Positions 24,788 through 35,011 are shown, counted from the stretch's first letter. The stretch: 64,000 nucleotides of DNA from Carboxylicivirga sediminis (GCF_018156225.1 NZ_JAGTAR010000013.1:1-64000); one strand, 5' to 3'. Numbers and translations are program-made. Notes: a model not told the origin generated them from the letters alone.

Positions 24788-27016
24788 TTACTTTTCATTA
24801 TAAATTGATTTAATTATGTAGCTTTCGCCTTTTTGAGTTTCAAAAGAAATTATTTGATTTGTGTTAACCTCGGCGCTTACTTTCTCACCTTTCGATAGTA
24901 TTGTAATATCTTTCGTATTCCAGGGGTTTAACACCCTACAAGTTCCTCCTACTGTAGAAGTCACATAAATGCTTCTAATCTGGGAATCCTTCTGCTCTGA
25001 CGATACTAAAAAGCCTCCCTGCGCTCTTAAATTTTTAAATTTCCCTTCCTTTTCTAATGGCCATGCCGGAAATACCCGTATAATGTCATCAACACTTTGT
25101 AGTAATAGTTCGGTGATTGCCCCCGAACATGAAAAGTCTTCGGTATATATTCCGAAACTGTTAAACGGATGGTCACCCGGCATGATGGTCAGCATTCCAT
25201 TTGAACGACGACGTGAAACCAGTTCTTCCTTTAACCATTTCCACGTTCCATCTATACTTAGCCTTGCTTTGGCGACTGCCATGGTTATCATCGAATTAAC
25301 CCCTGTGTTTTTGATATTATTTACTGTACTTGTCAATATCTCTTTCTCGAGTGTAGGAGAGAACCACGAGTGAGTTTCGGCAGGAAAAACCGAAGCAACG
25401 GTGGTGGGAATATTGTGACTACGCTTAGGGTCATCACCAGGCCAATCGACTACTACCGGATTTTTACCTTCTGACAATGGTAATTCAGGAATCAGTTTCA
25501 TGTTTGTCTTTATCCTTTCGGCAAGAGCGCTATCCGTATTTTGCAGGTCGATTGCCTCTAATGTTGAATTAAAGGTTGATGTAATAAAAGCAATGTCGAA
25601 GGCACAATTGTAGGTTCCAAAATCGCCATGTTCAGGGCTAAAGCTTGGCCCTAGTATGGCTTTTCCTACTTCATCTTTATTGCATTGCTCAAGAACATTG
25701 CAATAAAATATCGAAGATTCTTTTAAAAGTGGATAGGCTATATTTTTCAGATAATTTTCATCCGGATAATATTTATAACGCAACCAAATATTTCGACTCA
25801 CATATCCTGAAGTCCCCAATACATATGACCAAGGTATATATGCCATCATGCGTTTATTTACACTCACACATGCATCGGGAGACGGTTCGTGGCCAAAAAT
25901 ATTTATGGGATAAAAAGCCCCATCCAGCTCAAATGTTTCCCATGCAAACCATTTTGCTCGTGGCAGATAATCCAATATCAATCTGTCATAAGGTTCCGAA
26001 AGTTCGCCTTGGTTACAACAATAAGGCCCCCAAAAAGCTTGTTCTACATTATAATCTAAAGTATAACTCCCATGCCACAAGGCATTTTCGTTAGCTGCCC
26101 CGGCATACAAGCCTATTGGATAGACACCGGGCTTACTTACACAGCGCATAAAATATAGGTTTTGATACCATATATTTGTCAAAATAGTATCCTCTAACTG
26201 AATGGCACTCCTGGACCAAAATTCCGCCCATATTTTATCGTGTTCTGAGACTAACTCAGTTGCATCTTCGGCAAGTACTTGTTTTGCCATTGCTATTGCA
26301 TCAGCTTTAGGATTTGGTGAATCAAACGAACTTACAATACCAACCGCAGTCTTCTGCTCTCCCCGAGCAAGTGCAACAGCAAAGCTCATTCCTTTCCAAT
26401 CTTTGTCAGCAGGTAAATCCTGCGTTAACCAACATACATTTTCGTCCTCACCCAAAGTTGCTTTTGGTAAATAATCAACATACACTGCTTCAAGACCAAC
26501 CTCTTCCTCCGATTGAATGAGGAAAGCATTCTTTTGCGCCAAAGCCCTGACTTCAATTTCATTTGAGTTTATATTGGCTTTTGCTTCTCGAATATCTAAA
26601 GTAGAGGAAAACGGAGCCTTATTTTTAATAATAAGCTTACCGCACATTCGCGGACACGGATAGGGATTCTTCCAACTTGGAGGCGTATCATGCTCTTTTG
26701 CCCCACCTGAATATTTCCGGCTGGCAATATCAATTTTCATTAAAGGTGGGTCGTTTTCGGTATCTAACCTGGCATCCCAAATATCATTTTTAGACAGGTT
26801 TATTACCAAATCATTCCCACTTGAAAATAACATTCCATTAATGTCTCCATTTCCAATAAACACTGCATTTTGTATTGAGTTGCTATGCTCGGTTTGATTT
26901 ATCCGGGCATTTTCTAGTACTTGACTAAATAGAATATTGTCATTTTTAACATCTCCCTTGTTACACGAAGCAATAGTAAAAAGAGCAATTATAAATAAGG
27001 TAATTCGCATGGGCAT
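24788..27016 (-). CDS. GH95-like lipoprotein glycosidase (divergent)
   Basis: This 742-residue protein has an SPII signal (LFTIASC). An in-frame ATG at 27010 is an equally good start. GH95-like landmarks are 'FIGNGDINGMLFSSG' in the N-terminal beta domain, 'SYTLDYNVEQAFWG' (Asp-x-Asn kept) in the barrel, and 'SFSPEHGDF' for the general-acid Glu. The base region 'YTEDFSCSGAITELLL' aligns Thr with the expected Asp, with E and D adjacent. The barrel is shorter than in true GH95. It lies between two GH29 paralogues, 15 bases from the upstream one, and probably works with them on the same cell-surface substrate. Its sugar specificity is unknown. Confidence 0.65.
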   Translation of the reverse strand: MPMRITLFIIALFTIASCNKGDVKNDNILFSQVLENARINQTEHSNSIQNAVFIGNGDINGMLFSSGNDLVINLSKNDIWDARLDTENDPPLMKIDIASRKYSGGAKEHDTPPSWKNPYPCPRMCGKLIIKNKAPFSSTLDIREAKANINSNEIEVRALAQKNAFLIQSEEEVGLEAVYVDYLPKATLGEDENVCWLTQDLPADKDWKGMSFAVALARGEQKTAVGIVSSFDSPNPKADAIAMAKQVLAEDATELVSEHDKIWAEFWSRSAIQLEDTILTNIWYQNLYFMRCVSKPGVYPIGLYAGAANENALWHGSYTLDYNVEQAFWGPYCCNQGELSEPYDRLILDYLPRAKWFAWETFELDGAFYPINIFGHEPSPDACVSVNKRMMAYIPWSYVLGTSGYVSRNIWLRYKYYPDENYLKNIAYPLLKESSIFYCNVLEQCNKDEVGKAILGPSFSPEHGDFGTYNCAFDIAFITSTFNSTLEAIDLQNTDSALAERIKTNMKLIPELPLSEGKNPVVVDWPGDDPKRSHNIPTTVASVFPAETHSWFSPTLEKEILTSTVNNIKNTGVNSMITMAVAKARLSIDGTWKWLKEELVSRRRSNGMLTIMPGDHPFNSFGIYTEDFSCSGAITELLLQSVDDIIRVFPAWPLEKEGKFKNLRAQGGFLVSSEQKDSQIRSIYVTSTVGGTCRVLNPWNTKDITILSKGEKVSAEVNTNQIISFETQKGESYIIKSIYNEK

Positions 27017-27030
27017 GTGATTGTTATTGA

Positions 27031-28761
27031 TTAATTAAACACTACTTTTCTCAGAAATACAATTTCATCCTGTGCTTTGTCCGCCAGATTGAATATTACT
27101 TTTATTGAGTTGTCTTTCATTGTGGGGTGAGCTGTAATATTTAGCTCCATACGGCCAAAAACCCGGTCAATTTTGCAAAAACCGGGAGTTTCAACTCCTT
27201 CCAACATTAATGCAGCCTCTGATGGTTTATTTGTTGTACCATTTACTTTCTTTGCCACGAACAGTTCATATTGTCCGGGGCGGTCAATTATTTTTGATAA
27301 ATCAACAGTAAATTGTCGCTCGTTTGTTGTTTCAACAAAACCCGAAACTTTTCCAACCTCAACTAAATCGATGTACTCTTTTGACTGACCTGCTTCCCAT
27401 GAATTACCAAAATCATCTTTATCACTTTTAAGCCTGTCGTAATCCTTTTTATCACCTACCATATAAACAGCCAGTTTCTTTATAACTGGTGGTGCTGCAT
27501 GTTCACTAGCATGAAAACGTATTTTTCGTACTTTCACAGGCTTAAATTTATCAATTCGCTTGTGCCCTACCGAAATTCCTTTTACAATTTCGAACCAATT
27601 GTTTCCATCCTTTGTCCCTTCAATGGTATATTTTCTTACCCGTTCACCAAAGGCAATATCTTCCATGGTTATTACGTGGTCTATTTCAGTTACTTTATTA
27701 AGCTCAAGTTCTACTACTTCGCCTTTTCCCGAAGTTTCTTTGATGCTTTGCGAAAACCTTCGGCGAATCTCATCTCCCAATTGCTGATATAATCTCATAT
27801 CGGCAGCAGGAATCAAACCTGATGTATCAGGTGCCGAGTTTAATAAGAACAATCCTCCACGGCCAACAGATTTATAATAGCATTCTAAAAGTTGGTCTAA
27901 GGATTTTAAATGTTTTTCGTTTTCTGGCGACCAAAACCAATAGTGGTCTTTTAATGTAGTATTCACCTCAAGGGGCATCCACATATCGCCATTTGGGTCA
28001 CTATGTGCGGCAGTTGCAGATCCGGTTCCTCCATCTTCTTTTTTTACTGTATTCCAGGCCGGATATGGCGCATAACCACGTTCATTACCAACCCAGCGGA
28101 TGTTTGCCATTGAGCTACCGAAAACAATGGCATTGGGTGCGTATTTTTCTTTTATATCGTCGATAGGGATGATGCAGTTTCCATCAAACCAAATCTCGGT
28201 TGCCTCACCATAGCGAGACAGTACTTCTTCCCATTGCTGACGCAGCACTTTATTGTATCCTTCTTGTTTTGCAGGATCTTTGGTTCGTCCTGCTCCTCCA
28301 AGGTAGGCTCCCCAGGTAAGATCGCCTGGATATACATAAATGCCTAGTTTAATGCCTCGTTCCCAACAAGCATCTGATAATTCTTTTAGAACATCACCCT
28401 TTCCGTTTTTATAAGCAGTATTTCTTATACCGTAATCAGTCGTTTCAGTATTCCACCAACAAAAACCACTTGAGTGTTTGGCTACAAACAATACCATTTT
28501 TGCACCAAATGCTTCCGCTGCATCCAGCCATTGGTTAACATCGAGCTTCGAGGGATTCATTTTTTCTATTGGGTAAGAATGATCCCCTTGTTCAATTCCT
28601 TCCCAAGTGCAGGGATCGAGGCAGATAAACATCGTTTGTTCCATATTTTGCCATTGTAGTTGTTGAGGCGACGGGGTTGCCAAACGCTTTACCTCTTGAG
28701 CAAATAAGGAATGTACCGCTATTGTGAAAACTACGCTAAAAAAAAGGATATTTCTAATCAT
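27031..28761 (-). CDS. GH29-family glycosidase (alpha-L-fucosidase-like), paralogue 2
   Basis: This 576-residue protein has an SPI signal (MIRNILFFSVVFTIAVHSLFAQ). GH29 landmarks are nucleophile D193 (TEIWFDGN), acid/base Glu in 'RWVGNERG', and a C-terminal discoidin-like region ('MEDIAFGERVRKYTIEG'). Two pocket positions are altered. The N-terminal His of 'FxHF' is Cys47 (MFICLDPCTW), and the KHHDGF motif is KHSSGF. In Thermotoga fucosidase the matching His34 and His129 contact fucose. The substrate may therefore not be plain L-fucose. It is the first enzyme gene after susD, and a hairpin separates the two. Confidence 0.82.
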   Translation of the reverse strand: MIRNILFFSVVFTIAVHSLFAQEVKRLATPSPQQLQWQNMEQTMFICLDPCTWEGIEQGDHSYPIEKMNPSKLDVNQWLDAAEAFGAKMVLFVAKHSSGFCWWNTETTDYGIRNTAYKNGKGDVLKELSDACWERGIKLGIYVYPGDLTWGAYLGGAGRTKDPAKQEGYNKVLRQQWEEVLSRYGEATEIWFDGNCIIPIDDIKEKYAPNAIVFGSSMANIRWVGNERGYAPYPAWNTVKKEDGGTGSATAAHSDPNGDMWMPLEVNTTLKDHYWFWSPENEKHLKSLDQLLECYYKSVGRGGLFLLNSAPDTSGLIPAADMRLYQQLGDEIRRRFSQSIKETSGKGEVVELELNKVTEIDHVITMEDIAFGERVRKYTIEGTKDGNNWFEIVKGISVGHKRIDKFKPVKVRKIRFHASEHAAPPVIKKLAVYMVGDKKDYDRLKSDKDDFGNSWEAGQSKEYIDLVEVGKVSGFVETTNERQFTVDLSKIIDRPGQYELFVAKKVNGTTNKPSEAALMLEGVETPGFCKIDRVFGRMELNITAHPTMKDNSIKVIFNLADKAQDEIVFLRKVVFN

Positions 28762-28788
28762 GCCATTAGTTTACTTTGTTTGCTATGG

Positions 28789-28818
28789 AAAAGAGCCGCC
28801 ATAGTGAGCGGCTCTTTT
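28789..28818 (-). terminator. Hairpin between susD and the enzyme genes (attenuator-like)
   Basis: An 11-base perfect stem (AAAAGAGCCGC at 28789-28799, GCGGCTCTTTT at 28808-28818) with an eight-base loop lies 40 bases past the susD stop. On the transcript it ends in a U-run. It can stop most transcripts after susCD, leaving partial read-through into the glycosidase genes. Confidence 0.8.
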
Positions 28819-28857
28819 ATTAATTTCACTTATATTTTTATGATTAGTGCAATAAGT

Positions 28858-30582
28858 TTAATATCCTGGATTTTGTTGCCACTCTCCTTCTGCAGTCGTC
28901 ATTTCAGACTGAGGAATAGGCATCCAATACATCTTATTATCCCATACATGTAATTTGGAATCCTCCGCTACCCTATTGTAATTGTATACAAGGTCACCAG
29001 TAGATAATTTTTCGATCCATACACCTTTTTTGGGTTTACCCATCACATCTTCTGCAATTTCCCAGCGCCTGATGTCGTGAAAGCGATGATCTTCAAAGCT
29101 AAGTTCAATGGCTCGTTCTCTTCTGTAAGCCTCAAGCAACTCTCCTCCAGTATAAGTGATTTCAGGCAATTCAACACCGGTTCTCCCGCGTATTACATTG
29201 ATGGCTGTTCTTGCTTCTGCTTCATTACCAAGAGCGATTTGCGTTTCGGCATAGTTCAAATAAAATTCAGCCTTACGATACAGAACATCTGGAGTATATA
29301 CCAAAGGAACACCTGCATAGTCTACAGACAAGGACTCGTCTGTATGTTTTCTCCATGCATATCCGGTGTGAGAGTATTCATGCCCTGTATTTCCGTATCT
29401 TGTATCTTTCCCTTGCTCTGAATTAGGAAGAGGTGTTCTTCCTTCAAAACTACCATCTCCATCATCCTCATATTGGATCCAGTACTCAACATTTCTATCT
29501 TTAAAAGGCATGCCGTTATAAAAAACAATGGCATCCATGCGAGGATCTCTATTTACATAAGGATCATGAGGATCATAACCTGAACTTGGATTTACGGAGC
29601 CGTCTGAAAGGAAAGGTCTTTGGCCGTCCTTCATGTCAAACATATCAACAAAAGTTTGTGTAGGTGTAGCATTTTGCCAGCCTTCAAAACCATTGGGTAA
29701 CAGCAATGTGTTGGCTCCTGACCATTGTCCTTGGCTGATGGTTTTGTTATATTCCTTTGCAAAAATAACTTCAGGATCCAAGTAAGACGAAGTATTGAAC
29801 ATTTTGCCATAGTCATCTGCCAAAGGATATTCAGCCAAGTCCATTACGGCCTTATTAGCTGTAGCTGCAGCAGACCATTTTGCCTGGTCGTTGTTTGGAT
29901 TAAACAACTTGCTGGCAGCATAAAGCAGAACTCTTCCTTTCATTGCCATGGCTGCCCCTTTGCTTGCTCTGGCAGGAGTTGTATTTACTGCAAGAGAGGA
30001 ATTGATCACTTTATCCAAATCTTCCACGATAAACGCAACAACCTCATCCAGTGGTGACCTGGGCAGTCTCACGTCTTTGTCTTCCAATTCATAACGTTGT
30101 TTTACCAAAGGAATTTTACCATACCATTTCATCAACTCAAAATAGTAGTATGCTCTCATAAAGTGCATTTCTGCATCCATTGATTCAAGTGTCGTCTCTG
30201 AAATGGAAGAGCTTTCTGTTTTTTCGAAGTAACTGTTGATATGGCGTATGTATCCATAGCATCTGCTCCAACGTCCACGGGATACGCCTTCGCCGTTGGT
30301 TTCATCAATTCTACCTTCCAGATAGGTATCAAATCCATCGGCATTAGTTTTTTTGAAAAAGCACAGGTCTTCATAGCCAACCGTGCCTAAGTAGTTTGCT
30401 TCGTGCATATGATATATACCTGAATATGTCGCATTCACATAAGCTTGCAATAAAGCCTCGTCGTTAAACACATCTACTTCTGATACCGAATCTAAGGGTT
30501 TTAAGTCTAGTACTGACTCATCGCAAGAGAAAAGTATTAGAGAAATGCATAAACTAATTATAATTTTATGTATTACTTTCAT
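28858..30582 (-). CDS. SusD/RagB-family surface glycan-binding lipoprotein 1
   Basis: This 574-residue outer-membrane lipoprotein (SPII signal LILFSC, C20) partners the SusC transporter encoded 11 bases upstream. It shows SusD landmarks: 'LDLKPLDSVSEVDVFNDEALLQAYVNATYSG' near the N-terminus (SusD-like_3 type), TPR-like helices including 'MHFMRAYYYFELMKWYGKIPLV', and the C-terminal 'RRERAIELSFEDHRFHDIRRW' and 'YWMPIPQSEM'. It forms the lid of the SusCD importer and binds oligosaccharide. The ligand cannot be read from sequence, but the following genes suggest a fucose-rich glycan. Confidence 0.95.
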   Translation of the reverse strand: MKVIHKIIISLCISLILFSCDESVLDLKPLDSVSEVDVFNDEALLQAYVNATYSGIYHMHEANYLGTVGYEDLCFFKKTNADGFDTYLEGRIDETNGEGVSRGRWSRCYGYIRHINSYFEKTESSSISETTLESMDAEMHFMRAYYYFELMKWYGKIPLVKQRYELEDKDVRLPRSPLDEVVAFIVEDLDKVINSSLAVNTTPARASKGAAMAMKGRVLLYAASKLFNPNNDQAKWSAAATANKAVMDLAEYPLADDYGKMFNTSSYLDPEVIFAKEYNKTISQGQWSGANTLLLPNGFEGWQNATPTQTFVDMFDMKDGQRPFLSDGSVNPSSGYDPHDPYVNRDPRMDAIVFYNGMPFKDRNVEYWIQYEDDGDGSFEGRTPLPNSEQGKDTRYGNTGHEYSHTGYAWRKHTDESLSVDYAGVPLVYTPDVLYRKAEFYLNYAETQIALGNEAEARTAINVIRGRTGVELPEITYTGGELLEAYRRERAIELSFEDHRFHDIRRWEIAEDVMGKPKKGVWIEKLSTGDLVYNYNRVAEDSKLHVWDNKMYWMPIPQSEMTTAEGEWQQNPGY

Positions 30583-30593
30583 AATAAATCACT

Positions 30594-33500
30594 TTAAAAG
30601 GTTAAGTTCAATCCAAAGTTCACTGTTCTTAGCATCGGATAGTCCCATGTAAGGTTACTTGTTTGTTCTGGATCGGTTATCCCATATTTATTTAAACTTG
30701 AAAAAGTCAGTAAGTTATACCCGCTAACGTAGAGTCTTAAACTATTCAAGCCAATCTTCTCAACTAATTGTTTTGGGAAATCATACCCAAATTGCACCGT
30801 TTTTAAACGTATGTAATCATTTTTAAAGAAGTAAAAGTCATTATCGTGAAAACCTTGTCCCGGAGCAGGCCACTCTGCATTGATGTGATCAGGATCATAA
30901 GTATGATTGGCGAAATATGCCATTGCATTATTTTCAGCACTGAAGAAAGTCCATATTTGTTTAGTTCCACCTGCACTTCCTTGCCAAAGCATATCGAAAT
31001 ACCAGTTTTTGTAGTCCACATGTCCAGTAATACCGAAGGTCATAATTGGCACATTAGAGTTGTATTGTCTGGTTTGGTCTGCAGAAGTAATTTCGCCATC
31101 CCCGTTATAATCTTGAATAATTACACTACCCAGATCGTCACCTGCTCTTTTAGGATACTTATCTAAGTCTTCCTGAGTTCTAAAAATACCAATAGCATGA
31201 TATCTCAATGCACTCGAAACAGGATGTCCTTCTGGGTTCTGCCATTCGTATTCCCATTCTGGTTGATCAATGTCTAAAATCTTGTTTTTAGCATACGTAA
31301 AGGTGCCACCTATGGAGAAATTAAAATCATTATTGATACTCTGCTTGAAATTTAAAGTTGATTCCCAACCTTTGTTTTCCATCGTTCCGATATTTGTTTG
31401 AGGTACGCTTATGCCAAGATATCCTGGTATAGTTACATTCGGGGTGGCAAGCATGTTAGAAACGTTGTCTTTAAAAACGTCTAATTCCAAGGTCAACTGA
31501 TGGTTAAAAAATGCTGCATCAATACCAAAATTCACCACATTATGAACTTCCCATGTAGTATTGGGATTTGCGCTTCCTGATTCAACATAACCTGGTGATA
31601 TAGCTCCATTAACAACTGTATTTCCTCCAGTATTGTATGAAGCTAAATAATTAAAAGTAGGTACTGCATCATTACCAAGGCTAGACAAAGATCCTCTTAA
31701 TTTTAATGAACTAATAAAGTCTGCGGACTGAAGGAACTCTTCTTCTGACGCAAGCCATGAGGCTGAGACCCCAGGGAAAAATCCAAATCGCTGACCTTCA
31801 GCAAATCTCTCTGAACCGTCATACCTAAAAACACCTTGTAAAAAATATTTTCCGCTGTAGTTGTAGTTCACACGTCCCGAATAATTAATGCGTGCAGTTT
31901 CTGATGCATAACCTCCAGCTGTACTTGCAGCGCGATCCGAACTACCCGAATTTAATTGATCAGAGCTCGATGATAGATAATCATCGTTTGATGCCGAGAA
32001 TGCATCAAAGCGACCTGTCTGTTGCTCTACCTGTAGGAGAAGATCCATATTGTGATTACCTACTGATTTGGCATAATTGATGTTTAAATTCCCCGTAAAA
32101 CCTTTTGATCTGTTGAATGATTCACTGAGACTGGTTGTACCTTGCTTATGTTGAATCGGCGTTTTATCAGCGCCTTCCGGGTTTTCGCTGTACCAGTACC
32201 AGGGTTCATTCCAATTTTTATTGAAGTTTGAAACTATTACAGCAGAACCAAATCCCCCAACAGACATTCCTTTTACCCATGGCAAATTGTATTTAAAATG
32301 TAAGCGTAGAGATTCGTTTGTTTCTTCCCATTTTTGATAACCTGCATTGTTCATTGCCAAAGGACTCTGGCCGAATCTACCATAAGCAGGATATCGCTCG
32401 TCTCCATTTACATAAAACTCTTTTAAAGGGTTGGTCAGACCTGCTGTTTGAATCGACCCTGAAAACACACCAGCAGAACGTCCAACATCCTGTTTCCTGT
32501 ATGAAATATCCATACCTACGGATAAATTCTTGGTAGCTTTCAGATCTAAATTGGTCCGAATATTATATTGTTTATTACCACCCTGTTCGTCCAGATAGTA
32601 AACACTCCCTTGATCCAAGTACCTAAGCGATGTAAAAAAAGTGAACTTATCATTACCACCTCTAACTGAAAAATTAGTATTGCTCTGTGTAAATGTATCA
32701 TTAAACGCTTTATCAACCCAATCATAATCTGGTATTTTTCCACTAGCAATATCTGCCAATTGCTGATCAGAATATGCTTTGGTATAATTTGGATCCCAAC
32801 CAGAGTTTTTCCAGTTTAACCTGTTTAAATATGTCGCATACTCTAATCCATTAGATACTTTCATCAAGCCAATTGGTGAGTTTATACCGAAATCAGTTGA
32901 TAAACTATATTGAACTTTCTCGTTTTTACCTCTTTTTGTTGTTACCAAAATTACACCACTAGCCGCCCTTGCACCATAGATAGCTGCTGCCGCATCTTTC
33001 AAAACAGAAATACTTTCAATTTCATTCGGATTTAAGCGCGATAAACCGTCAGCACCAATTACACCGTCAATAACTATAAGGGGATCGTTGCCGCTCAAAC
33101 TTGATACACCTCTTATCAGCATGGTATTTGATTCGAGTCCAGGTTCTGCTGAGTTTGAGGTAACAAAAAGTCCGGATAACCTTCCTGTAAGAGAGTTCGT
33201 CATTGAAGCAACTGGAGCAACTTCCAATGCATCGCCTTTAATTTGGGCCACAGCTCCTGATACTTCCCTTTTCTTTTGTGTTCCATATCCTACAACCACA
33301 ACTTCATCTAAATCGGTTACCTCTTCAATTAATGTTACATCGATTTGGCTTCGTTGACCAATGTTTAACTCTTGTTCAATAAAACCAATATAAGAATAGA
33401 CCAACATTGCATTATCTGTTGCAACCGAAATTGAATAGGTTCCATCCACGCCAGTTATTACACCATGTTGCGGATTACTTTTTTCATATACGTTAACACC

Positions 33501-33953
33501 AGGTAGTGGTTCACCATTTATATCCGTAACTTTACCTGAAATAACCCTCTCTATGTTCTGTACAACCTGAGTAGAATTCTGCTCTAACGGCTGTTGATCT
33601 TTTACTATTGCAATGTAATCGTTAATCACCCGATAATCGAGATCTGTTTCTTTAAGTACCTCATTTAATACATCATCTAAACTTACATCTTCGAAATTTG
33701 CACTAATCTTCTTATCTACATCCAGATATTCAATCTGGTAATAGAATGAAACATCCAATTCCTTCTCTATCTTATCAAATACTTCCTTTAGATTTGCATC
33801 CTTAAAAACAAGACTTGACACTTTTTTTTGCGAAAAAGTTGATGCAGAGATTGACACAATGCATAAAAGGTTTAGTAGGAACAATAGTTTCATAACCTTC
33901 CTGATTTTAGCCCACCACAAACAGTGAAGAGCAGTGTTTGACTTTTTTTTCAT
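30594..33953 (-). CDS. SusC/RagA-family TonB-dependent transporter 1 with STN domain
   Basis: The protein is about 1119 residues from the ATG at 33953. Another in-frame ATG at 33983 would add ten residues. It has a signal peptide ending 'SISASTFSQ' and an STN (secretin/TonB short N-terminal) domain with 'LKEVFDKIEKELDVSFYYQ'. A carboxypeptidase-D-like repeat ('GKVTDINGEPLPGVNVYE'), the SusC plug motif 'LDEVVVVGYGTQKKREVSGA', and a 22-strand barrel ending in 'NFGLNLTF' follow. The STN domain indicates signal passage to the FecR/ECF pair directly upstream, so ligand uptake should induce the locus. It imports oligosaccharides with SusD 1. Confidence 0.96.
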   Translation of the reverse strand: MKKKSNTALHCLWWAKIRKVMKLLFLLNLLCIVSISASTFSQKKVSSLVFKDANLKEVFDKIEKELDVSFYYQIEYLDVDKKISANFEDVSLDDVLNEVLKETDLDYRVINDYIAIVKDQQPLEQNSTQVVQNIERVISGKVTDINGEPLPGVNVYEKSNPQHGVITGVDGTYSISVATDNAMLVYSYIGFIEQELNIGQRSQIDVTLIEEVTDLDEVVVVGYGTQKKREVSGAVAQIKGDALEVAPVASMTNSLTGRLSGLFVTSNSAEPGLESNTMLIRGVSSLSGNDPLIVIDGVIGADGLSRLNPNEIESISVLKDAAAAIYGARAASGVILVTTKRGKNEKVQYSLSTDFGINSPIGLMKVSNGLEYATYLNRLNWKNSGWDPNYTKAYSDQQLADIASGKIPDYDWVDKAFNDTFTQSNTNFSVRGGNDKFTFFTSLRYLDQGSVYYLDEQGGNKQYNIRTNLDLKATKNLSVGMDISYRKQDVGRSAGVFSGSIQTAGLTNPLKEFYVNGDERYPAYGRFGQSPLAMNNAGYQKWEETNESLRLHFKYNLPWVKGMSVGGFGSAVIVSNFNKNWNEPWYWYSENPEGADKTPIQHKQGTTSLSESFNRSKGFTGNLNINYAKSVGNHNMDLLLQVEQQTGRFDAFSASNDDYLSSSSDQLNSGSSDRAASTAGGYASETARINYSGRVNYNYSGKYFLQGVFRYDGSERFAEGQRFGFFPGVSASWLASEEEFLQSADFISSLKLRGSLSSLGNDAVPTFNYLASYNTGGNTVVNGAISPGYVESGSANPNTTWEVHNVVNFGIDAAFFNHQLTLELDVFKDNVSNMLATPNVTIPGYLGISVPQTNIGTMENKGWESTLNFKQSINNDFNFSIGGTFTYAKNKILDIDQPEWEYEWQNPEGHPVSSALRYHAIGIFRTQEDLDKYPKRAGDDLGSVIIQDYNGDGEITSADQTRQYNSNVPIMTFGITGHVDYKNWYFDMLWQGSAGGTKQIWTFFSAENNAMAYFANHTYDPDHINAEWPAPGQGFHDNDFYFFKNDYIRLKTVQFGYDFPKQLVEKIGLNSLRLYVSGYNLLTFSSLNKYGITDPEQTSNLTWDYPMLRTVNFGLNLTF

Positions 33954-33998
33954 AAATTTGCTTTTGAATTTAACACTAGCCATTTATGGCTTTATTTA

Positions 33999-34030
33999 AT
34001 GGTTGTTCATACTGCAATATGAGCAACCAT
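33999..34030 (-). terminator. Hairpin directly after fecR 1
   Basis: A 13-base stem with one mismatch (33999-34011 against 34018-34030) and a six-base loop follows four bases after the fecR stop and precedes susC. It separates the sigma/anti-sigma unit from susCD. A similar hairpin follows the second fecR. Confidence 0.65.
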
Positions 34031-34033
34031 CTT

Positions 34034-35011
34034 TTATTTTAATATTACCTGAATTTTTTCCTGGTTTGTTAAACTGAGTTCGTAAGAAATACCAAATGTC
34101 GTTTCTAATGTGATCAACAACTGTTCGATGGGCACATTACGATGAGCTCTTCCTGAAATTTTACAATTTTTACTATACGATTCATCTACTACAATACGGA
34201 TGTTATAGAATTGTTCCAATTTAGGAACAACTTCGTCTAATGGTAAATCATCAAACACCAGGTACCCATCTTTCCATGAAGTAAAACAGCTTGTGTTAAC
34301 CTGTTTGATAGAAACATTGTCTATTCCCGCTGAGCAAACGGCTTGTTGACCTGGATTTAATCTGCCAATTGCATCACCGCTGATATTATGTAATTCAACT
34401 TTTCCTTCCTCAAGCGTTGTGATAATACTTGCTGCATCATAGGCATTTACATTAAAGGAGGTACCAAGCACCTTAATTACGAAAGATTTTGTTTTTACAC
34501 GAAATGGTATATCCTCGTTTTTTGCAACAGTAAAATACGCCTCTCCTTCTAATTGAACATCTCTGCTTTTACTATCATTAAATTGCGAGGAATAAGTCAA
34601 TTTTGAACCACCATTTAGCCAAACAATAGTTCCATCAGGTAGCGTGTTTTTGGTCGAATTTCCAAAAGTTGTTTCAACAACATACTGATTTTCTTCCTTA
34701 AAATATTCATTAGAGAAATAATGCCAGGATAGTGCTACTAGCACTACTGCTGCTGCATACTGAATGATTTTAGTAAAGACACGTTTTGGCTTGATTAACT
34801 CTCTTGATCTTGTAAAGGTAAATGAATGATATGCCCTTTCTATTGTTGCATCACTGATATCCTTCGACTCTCCTGTTAAAGCAATCACACGCTTTAAACG
34901 CTGGTACTCCCGAATACGCTTTTTATCTGCCTTTATCCATAAGGCTGTTTTCAATAGCTCATCTTCACCACCAACATCAAGTATATATCTACAAATTCTA
35001 TCCAGATCCAT
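34034..35011 (-). CDS. FecR-family anti-sigma factor 1
   Basis: This 325-residue inner-membrane protein has an N-terminal cytoplasmic sigma-binding region, a single membrane segment near 87-102 ('IIQYAAAVVLVALSWHYF'), and then periplasmic FecR and DUF4974 domains. 'GTSFNVNAYDAASIITTLEEGKVEL' near 187-211 and 'FDDLPLDEVVPKLEQFYNI' near 248-266 are diagnostic. It holds the ECF sigma factor until the STN domain of SusC 1 signals a bound ligand. It lies between the sigma gene and susC in the usual trans-envelope arrangement. Confidence 0.93.
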   Translation of the reverse strand: MDLDRICRYILDVGGEDELLKTALWIKADKKRIREYQRLKRVIALTGESKDISDATIERAYHSFTFTRSRELIKPKRVFTKIIQYAAAVVLVALSWHYFSNEYFKEENQYVVETTFGNSTKNTLPDGTIVWLNGGSKLTYSSQFNDSKSRDVQLEGEAYFTVAKNEDIPFRVKTKSFVIKVLGTSFNVNAYDAASIITTLEEGKVELHNISGDAIGRLNPGQQAVCSAGIDNVSIKQVNTSCFTSWKDGYLVFDDLPLDEVVPKLEQFYNIRIVVDESYSKNCKISGRAHRNVPIEQLLITLETTFGISYELSLTNQEKIQVILK

